Origin: Alteromonas sp. 1_MG-2023
GTDB lineage: Bacteria > Pseudomonadota > Gammaproteobacteria > Enterobacterales > Alteromonadaceae
Reading direction: 5' to 3'
Assembly: GCF_030547075.1 (NCBI RefSeq)
Contig: NZ_JAUOQH010000009.1
Coordinates: 124,001 to 188,000 of the forward strand
Length of the DNA: 64,000 nt
Shown here piece after piece: positions 37,784 through 46,864 of the stretch. Under the pieces are notes generated by a model that ran no database searches, had not been told where the DNA came from, and worked only from the letters and a program-made list of their open reading frames with translations. Both the position numbers and the translations under genes were made by a program. The number at the start of each line of letters is the position of its first letter. The first letter of the stretch is position 1.

Positions 37784-39016
37784 TTATTCGCAAGTGCAGG
37801 TTTCAACAAATCGCTTCATACGGGTTAAGCCTTCTTTCAATCGGCTTATCTCTGTGGCGAATGATAGCCTTACATAGCGGGTGGCGTTGTGATCGCCAAA
37901 GTCATCTCCGGGCGTTAGTGCCACATATTCTTCTGCTAATAAGCGGTCACAGAATTCAACAGCAGTTAGGCCAGTGCGTTCAATGTTTATATACGCGTAA
38001 AAGGCACCATCTGGCGTAGCATCAATGCTTAAACCCATATCAGCAATAGCCTGTAGCACAAATGTAGCGCGAGCCCGCAATTGCGCTTTTTTCTGCTCAC
38101 ATTGAGCCAGTGATTCGGGAGTAAAACAGGCAAGTGCCGCCTGTTGGGCTAGGGTAGAAGGGCAAATAAATAGGTTCTGCGCCAATCGCTCCATAATGTG
38201 AGTCATACCTTCAGGTACTACACACCAACCTAATCGCCATCCCGTCATACCAAAGTATTTAGAAAAACTGTTTATCACAATGGTATTGCTGTGAAGCGTT
38301 TCATTAGCCAATACGGTGTTAAGTGGTGCTTGTTTTACCGAATTTGTAACTGAGTTCGTGGAACTTGATGTATCTTCGATACCTAAATCAAGATTTAAGT
38401 AAATTTCATCAACAATTAAAAAGCCGTCGTTTTGCTTGCAGGTTTCACCAATACTATACAATTCTTCTTGTGCAATAGCGGTGCCCGTAGGATTAGCTGG
38501 GCTGGCGATGAGTACCCCTTTAGTTTTGCTATCCCAGTTGTGGGTTACATCATCATGCGTTAGTTGAAACTGTTGCTCACTAGAGGTAGGCACTAACGTA
38601 ACTTCGCCACCAAAGGTGTTAAGAAACCGGCGATTACAAGGGTATGAAGGGTCGCCGAGTATCACCTTATCACCGTTTTCAACGAGTGCTGCGCTAACCA
38701 ATAATAAAGCGGCAGAAGCACCAGCGGTCACCACAATACGTGAAGCCGGAATATCTACGTTGTGTTGAGACTTATAAAACTGGGCGATGGCACTGCGAAG
38801 TTCAGGTAACCCTAGTGCTGAAGTATACGGGTAATCAGCTTGAGATAACGACTGCTTCATGGCTTCAACAACGGGAGTGGGGGCACCAAAATCGGGTTCA
38901 CCTAGGTTTAAACGAATTACATCGTGACCAAGGTTGCTAAGCGCTGTGGCTTTCTCGCCGTAGGCCATGGCTAAAAATGGAGATAGGGTGGTGGCTCTTG
39001 AGGCGTACTTCAACAT
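37784..39016 (-). CDS. Class I/II pyridoxal-phosphate aminotransferase
   Basis: The 410-residue aspartate-aminotransferase-like enzyme has LNLGEPDFGAPTPV near 36, the YTSALGLPELRSAI block, the SPANPTGTA loop near 173, the DEIYLNLD motif and the PLP-lysine motif NSFSKYFGMTGWRLGW. The C-terminus carries the substrate-carboxylate arginine in TRYVRLSFA. It is cytoplasmic with an unknown amino donor. An insertion rich in Ser, Thr and Asn (DTSSSTNSVTNSVKQ) separates two core strands and is not usual in the family. Confidence 0.87.
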   Translation of the reverse strand: MLKYASRATTLSPFLAMAYGEKATALSNLGHDVIRLNLGEPDFGAPTPVVEAMKQSLSQADYPYTSALGLPELRSAIAQFYKSQHNVDIPASRIVVTAGASAALLLVSAALVENGDKVILGDPSYPCNRRFLNTFGGEVTLVPTSSEQQFQLTHDDVTHNWDSKTKGVLIASPANPTGTAIAQEELYSIGETCKQNDGFLIVDEIYLNLDLGIEDTSSSTNSVTNSVKQAPLNTVLANETLHSNTIVINSFSKYFGMTGWRLGWCVVPEGMTHIMERLAQNLFICPSTLAQQAALACFTPESLAQCEQKKAQLRARATFVLQAIADMGLSIDATPDGAFYAYINIERTGLTAVEFCDRLLAEEYVALTPGDDFGDHNATRYVRLSFATEISRLKEGLTRMKRFVETCTCE

Positions 39017-39289
39017 GCTGTCTTTAAGATTAGATGGGAATACCGCGTACTATATCAATTGTGCCAGCCTAATTACCAACAAAGTCGGCATATTCAGTTG
39101 CTTCATTTTGTAGCTAAATTCTGTCGCTAAATTCACTAATTAGTGCGCTGAGTTATCGCCACTGAAAATTCACTCAACTGACACCATTTTTCGATGAATA
39201 GCCATATGCATAATCAATCACTTACGATAGGGTAGTGGGTGTATAAATATAAAAATTGCGTTTGAGTTATTTTTAAAAGGAAATCAACA

Positions 39290-41755
39290 GTGTTGGGCCA
39301 AAACAAACAATTCAATAAAAGGGTAAATGTAGAGAAACGTCTCTCATTTAGCGCATCTCGGTGGTTAGCCGTTGTCGTTATATCTGTTTTTTTCGCGTCT
39401 CCTTCGTGGGCTGCATTGCCTTCCATTGGTGATTTTACCAAAGACATGGCAGCTAAAGATGGGCTGATCCCTGTTTATTATGACGATGAAACTGACAAAG
39501 TGTATCTGTCGATACCCAACGATGAGCAACAGTTTTTATTCCAAAGCAGCTTGCCTTACGGTGTAGGCTCTAACGATATTGGCTTAGACAGAGGCCAATT
39601 AGGGCGTACTCGCTTAATTACCTTCGAACGCTTTGGTAATAAGTTAATGCTGAAACAGTTAAATACTAAGTATCGTGCAGCCCATGGCGGCGCTGCCGAA
39701 AAACAAAGTATAAACGAAGCTTTTGCAAGTTCTGTATTGGCAGGCTTTGTGATAGTTGCGAAAAGTGATAATGCTAATTTAATTGACTACACACCTTTCT
39801 TGTTCAGCGATATTCACGGCATCGGCAACAGGTTGTCAGCAAAAAAACAGGGCAACTTTAAAGCAGATAAAAGCCGCAGCGGTGTGTATTTACCGCGAAC
39901 TAAGGGTTTCGAGAAAAACACAGAACTTGAAGCCTTAGTTACATTCGCTGGCAGCAAGCCTGGTAACTATGTATCTGATGTCACTCCAGATCCTGAGAAC
40001 CTTTCCGTACACCTTCATCATTCATTTGTTGCATTGCCTGATGATGGCTATACACCGCGTGCCTATCATCCCTACTCAGGGTACTGGAAATTCCGCTATT
40101 TTGATTACTCAACGGCAATTAATGAGCCTACTGAGCAGCGTTTTATTACCCGCCACCGTTTAGCTAAGGTATCGCCACATGCACCTATGAGTGAAGCGGT
40201 TGAACCTATTGTGTATTACCTAGACCCAGGTATTCCAGAGCCGGTGATGTCCTCATTGAAAGAAGGCGCAAGCTGGTGGAACCAAGCTTTCGAAGCCGCA
40301 GGTTATAAAAATGCATTCCAGGTAAAAGTGTTGCCAGAAAATGCCGATCCTATGGATGTGCGTTACAACGTGATTAATTGGGTGCATCGCGCTACCCGTG
40401 GCTGGTCTTATGGTTCATCAGTGGTCGACCCTCGCACCGGTGAAATTATAAAAGGCCATGTGACGTTGGGCTCACTGCGTGTCCGCCAAGATTATTTAAT
40501 CGCATTAGGGCTTACCAGCCCATTTTCAGGTGACAATGCGAGTTCGCCAGAGCAAGAAGCCATGGCGTTAGATCGGATTAAGCAGCTTTCGGCTCATGAA
40601 GTAGGCCATACCCTCGGTATAGCGCACAACTTTGCCGCCAGTGAAAACGAAATGGCTTCAGTGATGGATTATCCACACCCTCGAATTACCTTAAAAGACG
40701 GAAAAGTAAGCCTTGAAGGGGCTTATGATAAAGGCATTGGCGCGTGGGATAAACACGCCATTGTGTATGGCTATCAAGAGTTCGGTTCCAGCATAGAAGA
40801 AACCGAAGGCTTGGCTAAGCAAATTGTTAAAACTCGCAATGAAGGGCTGGCGTTTAAGTCAGATTCAGACACGCGAAGCTCACGCCATAGTTCGGCAAAC
40901 GGGCATATGTGGGAAAATGGTGCCGATCCGCTAGATGCTTTTGATGAAATTTCTGCGGTTAGACGTCATGCGCTTGATCAATTGGGAATGGATACCTTAA
41001 AGCCTAATGCTAGCTTGTCTTCATTGGAAAATGCGTTAGTGCCCATTTATTTGCTGCATCGCTTTCAATTAGAAGCGGTTGCAAAGCAAGTGGGCGGCTT
41101 AATATACGAATACGAGCGCAAAGGTGATTACACCACACCACAAGGCCAGCAAGATGTTGCTCCTCAAGTACAGCAACGTGCCATGCAGCAACTTATAACG
41201 GCTACTACAGTACCTTATTTAGCTATTCCTGAAGCGGTATTGGCACTTATTCCGCCTACTGCCTATGGTGACGATGTTACTCGTGAACACTTTCAAGGAA
41301 AAATGGGGCTAATGCTAGATCCTGTGTCTGCAGCCGCGTCGGCCAGTGATTTTGCATTATCTTTATTACTGCACCCTGAGCGTTTAAATCGTTTAGCATG
41401 GCAAAGCAGTCGTACCAAAGAGCTTATTGGTGTGGAAGGGCTGGTACGTCAAATATTAAACGTGCATTGGTATCGGGCTAAGCACAAGCGTGGCGATAAG
41501 GGCGACTTGGTTGCCACACGTCTGCAGCTAGTTGCCCTTAATGCCATTATGAAAGCTGCGACAAACCCAGCACTAGCGCCAGAAGCTAAAATGGCCGTGC
41601 ACAGTGCGTTATTGGAGTTTGATGAATGGCTAGATGATGATAGCGATAGAGATGCTGATGAAGTATTGCACAAATACTTCGACACTTACTGGAAGTCTGG
41701 GCATTGGTCTGGGGCGTTCGATGTGAAGCCACTACCACCAGGTTCACCTATCTAG
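39290..41755 (+). CDS. Secreted zinc metalloprotease (DUF5117/DUF4953 type)
   Basis: The 821-residue protein has an N-terminal membrane/signal segment (about 25-42, ending SPSWA-ALPS), a DUF5117-like domain, and the metzincin zinc signature HEVGHTLGIAH at 436-446 followed by the Met-turn-like VMDYPHPR. A long helical C-terminal DUF4953-like region follows. Family members are large periplasmic or surface zinc-dependent proteases of undefined substrate, common in marine proteobacteria and Bacteroidetes. The start is GTG with AAAAGGA eight bases upstream. A strong terminator follows. Confidence 0.86.
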   Translation: MLGQNKQFNKRVNVEKRLSFSASRWLAVVVISVFFASPSWAALPSIGDFTKDMAAKDGLIPVYYDDETDKVYLSIPNDEQQFLFQSSLPYGVGSNDIGLDRGQLGRTRLITFERFGNKLMLKQLNTKYRAAHGGAAEKQSINEAFASSVLAGFVIVAKSDNANLIDYTPFLFSDIHGIGNRLSAKKQGNFKADKSRSGVYLPRTKGFEKNTELEALVTFAGSKPGNYVSDVTPDPENLSVHLHHSFVALPDDGYTPRAYHPYSGYWKFRYFDYSTAINEPTEQRFITRHRLAKVSPHAPMSEAVEPIVYYLDPGIPEPVMSSLKEGASWWNQAFEAAGYKNAFQVKVLPENADPMDVRYNVINWVHRATRGWSYGSSVVDPRTGEIIKGHVTLGSLRVRQDYLIALGLTSPFSGDNASSPEQEAMALDRIKQLSAHEVGHTLGIAHNFAASENEMASVMDYPHPRITLKDGKVSLEGAYDKGIGAWDKHAIVYGYQEFGSSIEETEGLAKQIVKTRNEGLAFKSDSDTRSSRHSSANGHMWENGADPLDAFDEISAVRRHALDQLGMDTLKPNASLSSLENALVPIYLLHRFQLEAVAKQVGGLIYEYERKGDYTTPQGQQDVAPQVQQRAMQQLITATTVPYLAIPEAVLALIPPTAYGDDVTREHFQGKMGLMLDPVSAAASASDFALSLLLHPERLNRLAWQSSRTKELIGVEGLVRQILNVHWYRAKHKRGDKGDLVATRLQLVALNAIMKAATNPALAPEAKMAVHSALLEFDEWLDDDSDRDADEVLHKYFDTYWKSGHWSGAFDVKPLPPGSPI

Positions 41756-41772
41756 GTACATATTAAATCATT

Positions 41773-41812
41773 AAAAAAGCGACTAACTTAACCGAGTTAG
41801 TCGCTTTTTTTT
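41773..41812. terminator. Bidirectional Rho-independent terminator
   Basis: AAAAAAGCGACTAACT pairs with AGTTAGTCGCTTTTTT around a 6-base loop. A tracts on one side and T tracts on the other make it functional in both directions. It lies between the convergent metalloprotease gene and the kinase-ended operon. Confidence 0.93.
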
Positions 41813-41833
41813 ACTTCCTATACTGCGATAATA

Positions 41834-44632
41834 TTACGCGTTATCCTGCGGCTTGTTAGAAAACTGCTCGCTTAATACTTGGTACAAGTACTCTGGCTTA
41901 ACCGGTTTTACGATATGGGCATTCATGCCTACCGCAAAGCTTTTCTCAATCTCAGTTTGCATGGCGTGTGCTGTCATCGCCACTATTGGAATGTTTAACG
42001 TTAGTTCTTCACGTATTTTTTGAGTGGCCGTTAAGCCATCCATCACGGGCATTTGCATGTCCATTAAGACTAAGTCGAACGCAGGTTCTTGCTCTAACAT
42101 TTGCAGCGCAATTAACCCGTTTTCGGCAACGCTAACCTTTGCTTTGGTATCGGCTAAAAATAGCTTAGCGACTTTACGGTTTATTGGATCGTCTTCAACA
42201 AGTAGAATGTTTTTCTGTGAAAAGTCGGGTGGGGGCTGATTGTCTTCCTGCATCGCCATTTGAGGTTTGCCCTTGGTTGACATCTTCAATAGGCAATTTT
42301 GCAGCGAACTACTATTCACGGGCTTTTGTAGATAATATTCTACGCCAACTGGGCGGCCGAGACTTTTAAGAGACTCAATATCGTACGCAGATAACATCGC
42401 AATATTAGGCTTACTTTGACTGAATTCTTGATTAATAATAGACGCCAACTCAATGCCATCAATATCAGCCATCTTCCAATCAATGATAATTAAATCGTAG
42501 GGTACATTACTGGCTACAGCGGTACGTAAGTGCATAAGCGCATCTTTACCGCCGGTGGCTAAATCCGGGTTAATATTAATACGTAGCAAGGCTTCAGCGA
42601 TGGATTGTCTAGATAACATCACATCGTCTACCACTAACACTTTAAGGTCGGATAGTTTTAGATTCCCTATGTTACTTGGCAGAGAAGCTTGATTATGAGG
42701 CTTAACTAACACAGTAAAGAAGAACGTTGCTCCTTGGCCTAGCTTACTCTCTACCCATATTTCGCCGCCCATTAATGACACCAGATGCTTACATATGGAA
42801 AGGCCTAAGCCAGTGCCGCCGTATTTGCGAGTAATAGACTCGTCAGCTTGGGTAAATGCATCAAAAAGCGTATCTATCTGGTTTTGTGAAAGGCCAATAC
42901 CTGTATCTTTCACCGAAAACTCTAATAATACCCCGTGATTTGAATGTCTTTTATTTACGGATACGAACACCATGCCTTCATCGGTAAATTTAAGGGCGTT
43001 ACTGAGCAAGTTATTCAATACTTGCTCTATTCGAAGGGCATCACCCATTACTTCTAAGGGCACATCGCGGGCTACGTATTGTAATAATTCAATTCGCTTC
43101 TCTTTGGCACTCAGCCCATGCAATCGAATAACCTGGCCAACTAACTTATCAAGTTCAAAGGCTTGAGATTCAATATTTAGTTTACCAGCCTCAATTTTGG
43201 AAAAATCTAGCACATCGTTAATAACGCCTAGCAAGGTTTGGGATGACTGTTCAATTTGGGTTAGATTCGTTTTCTGTTCTTCATTAATGACAGACTTTTG
43301 AGTTAGCTTAGTAAGGCCTACAATTGCATTAACTGGGGTTCTAATTTCGTGGCTCATACGGGCTAAAAATTCCGACTTAGCATCGGTGGCTTTTTGAAGA
43401 TTTAAGGCCAATTCTCGCAACGTACGTTTTTGCTTAAGTGTAATGACAAACATGAGAAATAGGAGCATAGCTACACAGCAAATAGTGGCAATCACATAGA
43501 TTTGCAGCGTACTTTTTTGTTCAGATAACAGCTGACTAAGCTCCAGTTCAGTAATTTTTTGTATTTTTTGGTCGGTTTCTAGTCGAGCTCGGTTGAACGC
43601 TAACTGCTCTGATTGACGAGTATCAAATACCTGCTGTTTTAACTCGGAGTATTCTAAAAGATACTCATAAGCATTAAGGTAGTTACCTTTGAGCATCGCA
43701 ATACGTGATTTTAGCTTCAATGCCTCATATTGATATTCGGTAATATCTAACTCCCGAGCAATAGATAAAAATTTCGAAACCGTATCCGTCGCCTCTTCAA
43801 CCCGTTCCAGTTCAAGTAAAACCTCTGACTGTACCGCAAGTCCGGCAACCTCTCGCTGGCGATAGTTCCCTTTTGCTGCATGAAAGATAATTTCTTCAGT
43901 AACTGCAAGGGCTTCATCGTAATTACCTAGCCGCAACTGGGTTTTGGCAAGGTAGAAAAATAAGATGGGAGAAAATTTATCAGGGGCCGTATTTATTCTG
44001 TTAATTAACGCTTTTGCTTCTTTAACACGGTCTTTAGCTAATAAGCCAGATACGATAAAACCGTAACCTTGTTCTTCATAGTAAGGGTTACCACGTTTAA
44101 TCGATTCTGCGACCAGTTGTTCGCCAGTATCAATCAAATGATCAGCCCACTGGTTCGATTTAGTATACAAATTACCTATGGCTTGTAAGGTGTTTTGCAC
44201 ATATGAAGTGTCTAGTGATTGATGAATACTAAGGCTACTTAACAGTAGCTCTAGCGACTCGCCATACAAGTCGAAAAAGTAAGTTATTATGCCTTGCCGT
44301 CTTAATGCCTCGGCGAGTTGCAATTGGTTGTTAGATTCAGCCGCTAGCTTTTTTGCTAGCGTCGCTTTTTCATAAGCTAATTGGTAATTTCCCGTAAGAA
44401 TATACGAATGACTTTTAAGGTTATAAAAGTGAGCTTCGTAAGTAGGGAGATCTTTATCTGCGAGGTATATTTCTGCTTGGTCGAGTAGCTTTTTGGCTAA
44501 AGTGGGGTTAACGAATACATTTTCATCAGCTGCTTGTAACACCTTTTCAATATCAATGGATGTTTCTTGCGCGCCCACAGCAAAGCAAGGCAGTGCTAAA
44601 AGCACTACCCAAAAAAGGTGAAACCAACTCAA
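41834..44632 (-). CDS. Hybrid sensor histidine kinase with periplasmic TPR domain and two receiver domains
   Basis: The 932-residue protein has a signal peptide (1-20), TPR-like helices in the periplasm (about 30-340), a coiled-coil stretch and a membrane segment (377-399). HisKA with MSHEIRTPVNAIVGL (His428), HATPase (about 520-650, with NLLSNALKF, DTGIGL and GGTGLGLSI), receiver 1 (LKVLVVDD, about 660-785) and receiver 2 (ILLVEDDP, LMDMQMPVMDG, about 805-925) follow. No Hpt or output domain is present, so the phosphate must pass to another protein. It starts 29 bases after the precursor peptide gene and is probably the third gene of the borosin-type operon, an unexpected partner. Confidence 0.92.
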   Translation of the reverse strand: MSWFHLFWVVLLALPCFAVGAQETSIDIEKVLQAADENVFVNPTLAKKLLDQAEIYLADKDLPTYEAHFYNLKSHSYILTGNYQLAYEKATLAKKLAAESNNQLQLAEALRRQGIITYFFDLYGESLELLLSSLSIHQSLDTSYVQNTLQAIGNLYTKSNQWADHLIDTGEQLVAESIKRGNPYYEEQGYGFIVSGLLAKDRVKEAKALINRINTAPDKFSPILFFYLAKTQLRLGNYDEALAVTEEIIFHAAKGNYRQREVAGLAVQSEVLLELERVEEATDTVSKFLSIARELDITEYQYEALKLKSRIAMLKGNYLNAYEYLLEYSELKQQVFDTRQSEQLAFNRARLETDQKIQKITELELSQLLSEQKSTLQIYVIATICCVAMLLFLMFVITLKQKRTLRELALNLQKATDAKSEFLARMSHEIRTPVNAIVGLTKLTQKSVINEEQKTNLTQIEQSSQTLLGVINDVLDFSKIEAGKLNIESQAFELDKLVGQVIRLHGLSAKEKRIELLQYVARDVPLEVMGDALRIEQVLNNLLSNALKFTDEGMVFVSVNKRHSNHGVLLEFSVKDTGIGLSQNQIDTLFDAFTQADESITRKYGGTGLGLSICKHLVSLMGGEIWVESKLGQGATFFFTVLVKPHNQASLPSNIGNLKLSDLKVLVVDDVMLSRQSIAEALLRININPDLATGGKDALMHLRTAVASNVPYDLIIIDWKMADIDGIELASIINQEFSQSKPNIAMLSAYDIESLKSLGRPVGVEYYLQKPVNSSSLQNCLLKMSTKGKPQMAMQEDNQPPPDFSQKNILLVEDDPINRKVAKLFLADTKAKVSVAENGLIALQMLEQEPAFDLVLMDMQMPVMDGLTATQKIREELTLNIPIVAMTAHAMQTEIEKSFAVGMNAHIVKPVKPEYLYQVLSEQFSNKPQDNA

Positions 44633-44661
44633 GAATTTACATCCATTTATTGAAAATTAAC

Positions 44662-44871
44662 TTATTTAGAGTGACTAATTTCAAGGTTGTCGGCACCTTC
44701 GGCTTCACATCTACCTTTAATGGCGTTTACGTCGTTTTTTGCACATAGCTGAACGTCTTCGTCTGATAACCCAAATGCTTTAGCAGTACCTTCAGGATCT
44801 TTAAGGTATTGCTGTTTTAATTTGGCGTCTTTATCCATGGTGATAAGAAATCTTACTAATAAATCTTTCAT
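44662..44871 (-). CDS. Candidate split-borosin precursor peptide
   Basis: The 69-residue peptide has a helical N-terminal domain, including KDPEGTAKAFGLSDEDVQL, that resembles the LigA-like borosin-binding domain of split borosin precursors such as SonA of Shewanella. A short C-terminal tail (EAEGADNLEISHSK) is the likely core. A clear AAAGGA site precedes the ATG. It lies 43 bases downstream of a gene for an alpha-N-methyltransferase of the borosin type. In fungal borosins the core is fused to the enzyme; here it is separate. Which residues are N-methylated and whether the tail is cleaved cannot be told from the sequence. Confidence 0.8.
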   Translation of the reverse strand: MKDLLVRFLITMDKDAKLKQQYLKDPEGTAKAFGLSDEDVQLCAKNDVNAIKGRCEAEGADNLEISHSK

Positions 44872-44914
44872 TTTTAATTCCTTTAAATGTTTTATTGCAT
44901 ATAGCTATTTGGTT

Positions 44915-45739
44915 TTAACCAAATAACTGTTGCTCAAAAATGGCAGGGGTTAGTTTTAGTTTTGTCATTGTTTTCATATCAAACTCGGGTAAGCCTTTCG
45001 ATGGTATTACCATAGTCGTGATAGGTTTAGGTATCACTGCGGCTAAATCTCTAAGTTCAAGGTATTCTATGCGAGGCGCAGCGATAGGAATAGTTGAAGC
45101 TTCATATATTATAATCTTGTGGCTAGGACTAAAGTACTTTAGGAGTTCATCTCTTAGCAGTGTTAAACCTGGGTGCGATGTACGATGTTTGTTGTGCGTA
45201 AAATCAGCAATACTGCCAATTTGCCAAATGATTTGCATCATGTGGGGGTCTAGGGTGTATTGCCTTAATAAAAACTGCGTTGCCTCGTAAGACTGGCAAC
45301 CATAATGTGAAGGATCTAACCCTAAATCAGCAACTAAGCAGTCTTCTGCTGAAATACCCGGTAGCATTTCGGCGCTATAGCCTTCTGATTTCAGCTGCTT
45401 AATGGCTACATGAGAGGGATTCACAAATACACCTGGGTGGCCATAAAATGCAGCAACCACTTTTTTACCTGATTTTACTTCATCAACAATGCGCTGAGTC
45501 ATTTTCTGGTAGGTGAGTGCTCGGGATTTACCTTGTTCATAAAGGTTGCGTAAACACACCACGTTCGAATTTATCATCTGCAGGTTAATTAGCGCTGATT
45601 CTGTTACAACACTTAACACAATGTCTGCTGTTTTTAACAGGCTTTCTGTAATTAGGGTCATTTGGCCCGACACCGTAATTCCTGTACCTACCACTACGAG
45701 TGACCCTGTTGACTCTGTTTTCATACCCTGTACTTCCAT
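44915..45739 (-). CDS. Borosin-type peptide alpha-N-methyltransferase
   Basis: The 274-residue protein of the tetrapyrrole-methylase fold has LVVVGTGI (14-21), FYGHPGVFVNPSH (98-110) and MLPGISAEDCLVADLG (125-140). The last two blocks are nearly identical to those of omphalotin-type borosin methyltransferases. RxxxY at Arg73-Tyr77 and Tyr99 align, from memory, with the catalytic Arg72, Tyr76 and Tyr98 of OphMA. It should transfer methyl groups from S-adenosylmethionine to backbone amides of the adjacent precursor peptide. No cobalamin or siroheme genes are nearby, arguing against a tetrapyrrole role. An alternative start is the ATG at 45724 (Met6). It is first in an operon with the precursor and a kinase. 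Confidence 0.88.
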   Translation of the reverse strand: MEVQGMKTESTGSLVVVGTGITVSGQMTLITESLLKTADIVLSVVTESALINLQMINSNVVCLRNLYEQGKSRALTYQKMTQRIVDEVKSGKKVVAAFYGHPGVFVNPSHVAIKQLKSEGYSAEMLPGISAEDCLVADLGLDPSHYGCQSYEATQFLLRQYTLDPHMMQIIWQIGSIADFTHNKHRTSHPGLTLLRDELLKYFSPSHKIIIYEASTIPIAAPRIEYLELRDLAAVIPKPITTMVIPSKGLPEFDMKTMTKLKLTPAIFEQQLFG

Positions 45740-46038
45740 TGTGCATTTACTACGTATAGCCTCATATGAATATAATGGATATTCTACGTGTTGTTAATCA
45801 CTTTATGGTTATAACGGGTATGATTTTGGGGTTGAGGTTAAGGTCGTGGTTAAGGTTAAGGGAACAGCTTCAGATAAATACAGTCGCTTAAGTAAAAACT
45901 ACAAGCCCTCAGAGAGAAATATTGTTTATAACAACTTCCTAGTTACTTTAAATTTAGATGTAGAAGCACTATTGTAGCTTTAGTTAGGCCTAGAATTTTG
46001 AACCTAAATCGTGAAAATCTTTAAAAAGGGGTGTTAGG

Positions 46039-46323
46039 ATGCTTAAACAACATAAGAGTCTCACTAGAAATTTTAGCTTATGTTTGGGTTCGCTAAGTGC
46101 GCTATCTACTCTGTCTGCGTGTACATTAAGTCATAACCCGCGAGCCGAAGTGACGGCACCGGTTTGTGTTGCTGTGCTGACCAATAAAGTCAATTGTGAA
46201 AATGAACCTTTGGCCTATAGTGAAACTGATTCCCATAGTGAATTTAACCAACAAATGCTGCCTATTAATCGCCGAGTTGATGTACTGAATAGCGAATTAG
46301 AAGATAACCGGCACAATCGGTAA
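46039..46323 (+). CDS. Small predicted lipoprotein
   Basis: The 94-residue product has a signal sequence ending in the lipobox LSAC (Cys28) and a short mature part with two further cysteines (PVC, VNC) and a polar C-terminus (SELEDNRHNR). It resembles no family I know. An AGG-containing site precedes the ATG. It is divergent from the borosin-type operon, with a 299-base shared upstream region in which no operator stands out. A terminator hairpin follows. Confidence 0.7.
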   Translation: MLKQHKSLTRNFSLCLGSLSALSTLSACTLSHNPRAEVTAPVCVAVLTNKVNCENEPLAYSETDSHSEFNQQMLPINRRVDVLNSELEDNRHNR

Positions 46324-46339
46324 AAGCGCGAATTTACAG

Positions 46340-46387
46340 CGCATTGCATTTCAACTTAAGGTGAAATGCAACACGATGCGTTTTTAT
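46340..46387 (+). terminator. Rho-independent terminator after the small lipoprotein gene
   Basis: The inner stem TTGCATTTCA/TGAAATGCAA is extended by CGCAT/ATGCG with a small asymmetric bulge. TTTTTATTT follows. Confidence 0.8.
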
Positions 46388-46399
46388 TTAATAGATAAC

Positions 46400-46864
46400 T
46401 TATGGCTGATACGGCAACGAAGATTGATGTAAGATAATACGAACTTTGCCGTCTTCACATTGCTTAAATACAAAGCTTTTATTTACAAAAATGTGGCTGT
46501 CGTCTTCACCAATGAAATGAACGTTACACTGCACAATGGCTAAATCACTGTGCAAAATAAAGTCTTCCTTGCTGTACCAAACCTTTACCCACGGCTTAAG
46601 TTTAAAACCATTATCGTTAGGGTAATCGCTGTTTCCACCAACAAAGTATGAAAGCGCGCCTTCTTTAGTAGGGCGGAACGTTTGTTGACCAAAGGTTAGC
46701 GTGGGCTTGAATAACACATGTCCGTTGTCGTAATCGTAGCTTTCAGAAAGTACCTGAAGAGAGAAGGCTTGAACATCGCCACCTTCAGTATGAACCTTCC
46801 CAACTTTTACTACATTGTCGCACCAAGTTTGTAATGCCGTATGCACCATTTCTTTAGTAAACAT
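46400..46864 (-). CDS. NTF2/SnoaL-like protein
   Basis: The 154-residue protein has an N-terminal helix (VHTALQTWCDNVVKVG), a cone-like series of strands, and the typical C-terminal 'DGKVRIILHQSSLPY' strand pair of the NTF2-like superfamily. Relatives are often labelled phosphoribosyl-AMP cyclohydrolase, but the metal-binding cysteines of HisI are not present, so that label is not adopted. The ligand is unknown. A GGAGAGG site precedes the ATG. Confidence 0.75.
   Translation of the reverse strand: MFTKEMVHTALQTWCDNVVKVGKVHTEGGDVQAFSLQVLSESYDYDNGHVLFKPTLTFGQQTFRPTKEGALSYFVGGNSDYPNDNGFKLKPWVKVWYSKEDFILHSDLAIVQCNVHFIGEDDSHIFVNKSFVFKQCEDGKVRIILHQSSLPYQP

Noticed and set aside
44662..44871. Protocatechuate dioxygenase LigA-subunit label for the 69-residue peptide
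   Set aside because: The helical domain is similar, but there is no LigB partner; proximity to the N-methyltransferase explains it better as a borosin-binding domain.
44915..45739. Reading this gene as uroporphyrinogen-III or precorrin methyltransferase
   Set aside because: The fold is shared, but the YGHPGVF and LPGISAEDC blocks and the adjacent precursor-like peptide fit borosin enzymes, and no tetrapyrrole genes are nearby.
46400..46864. Phosphoribosyl-AMP cyclohydrolase annotation
   Set aside because: HisI cysteine and metal-binding motifs are absent; the sequence fits an NTF2-like fold.
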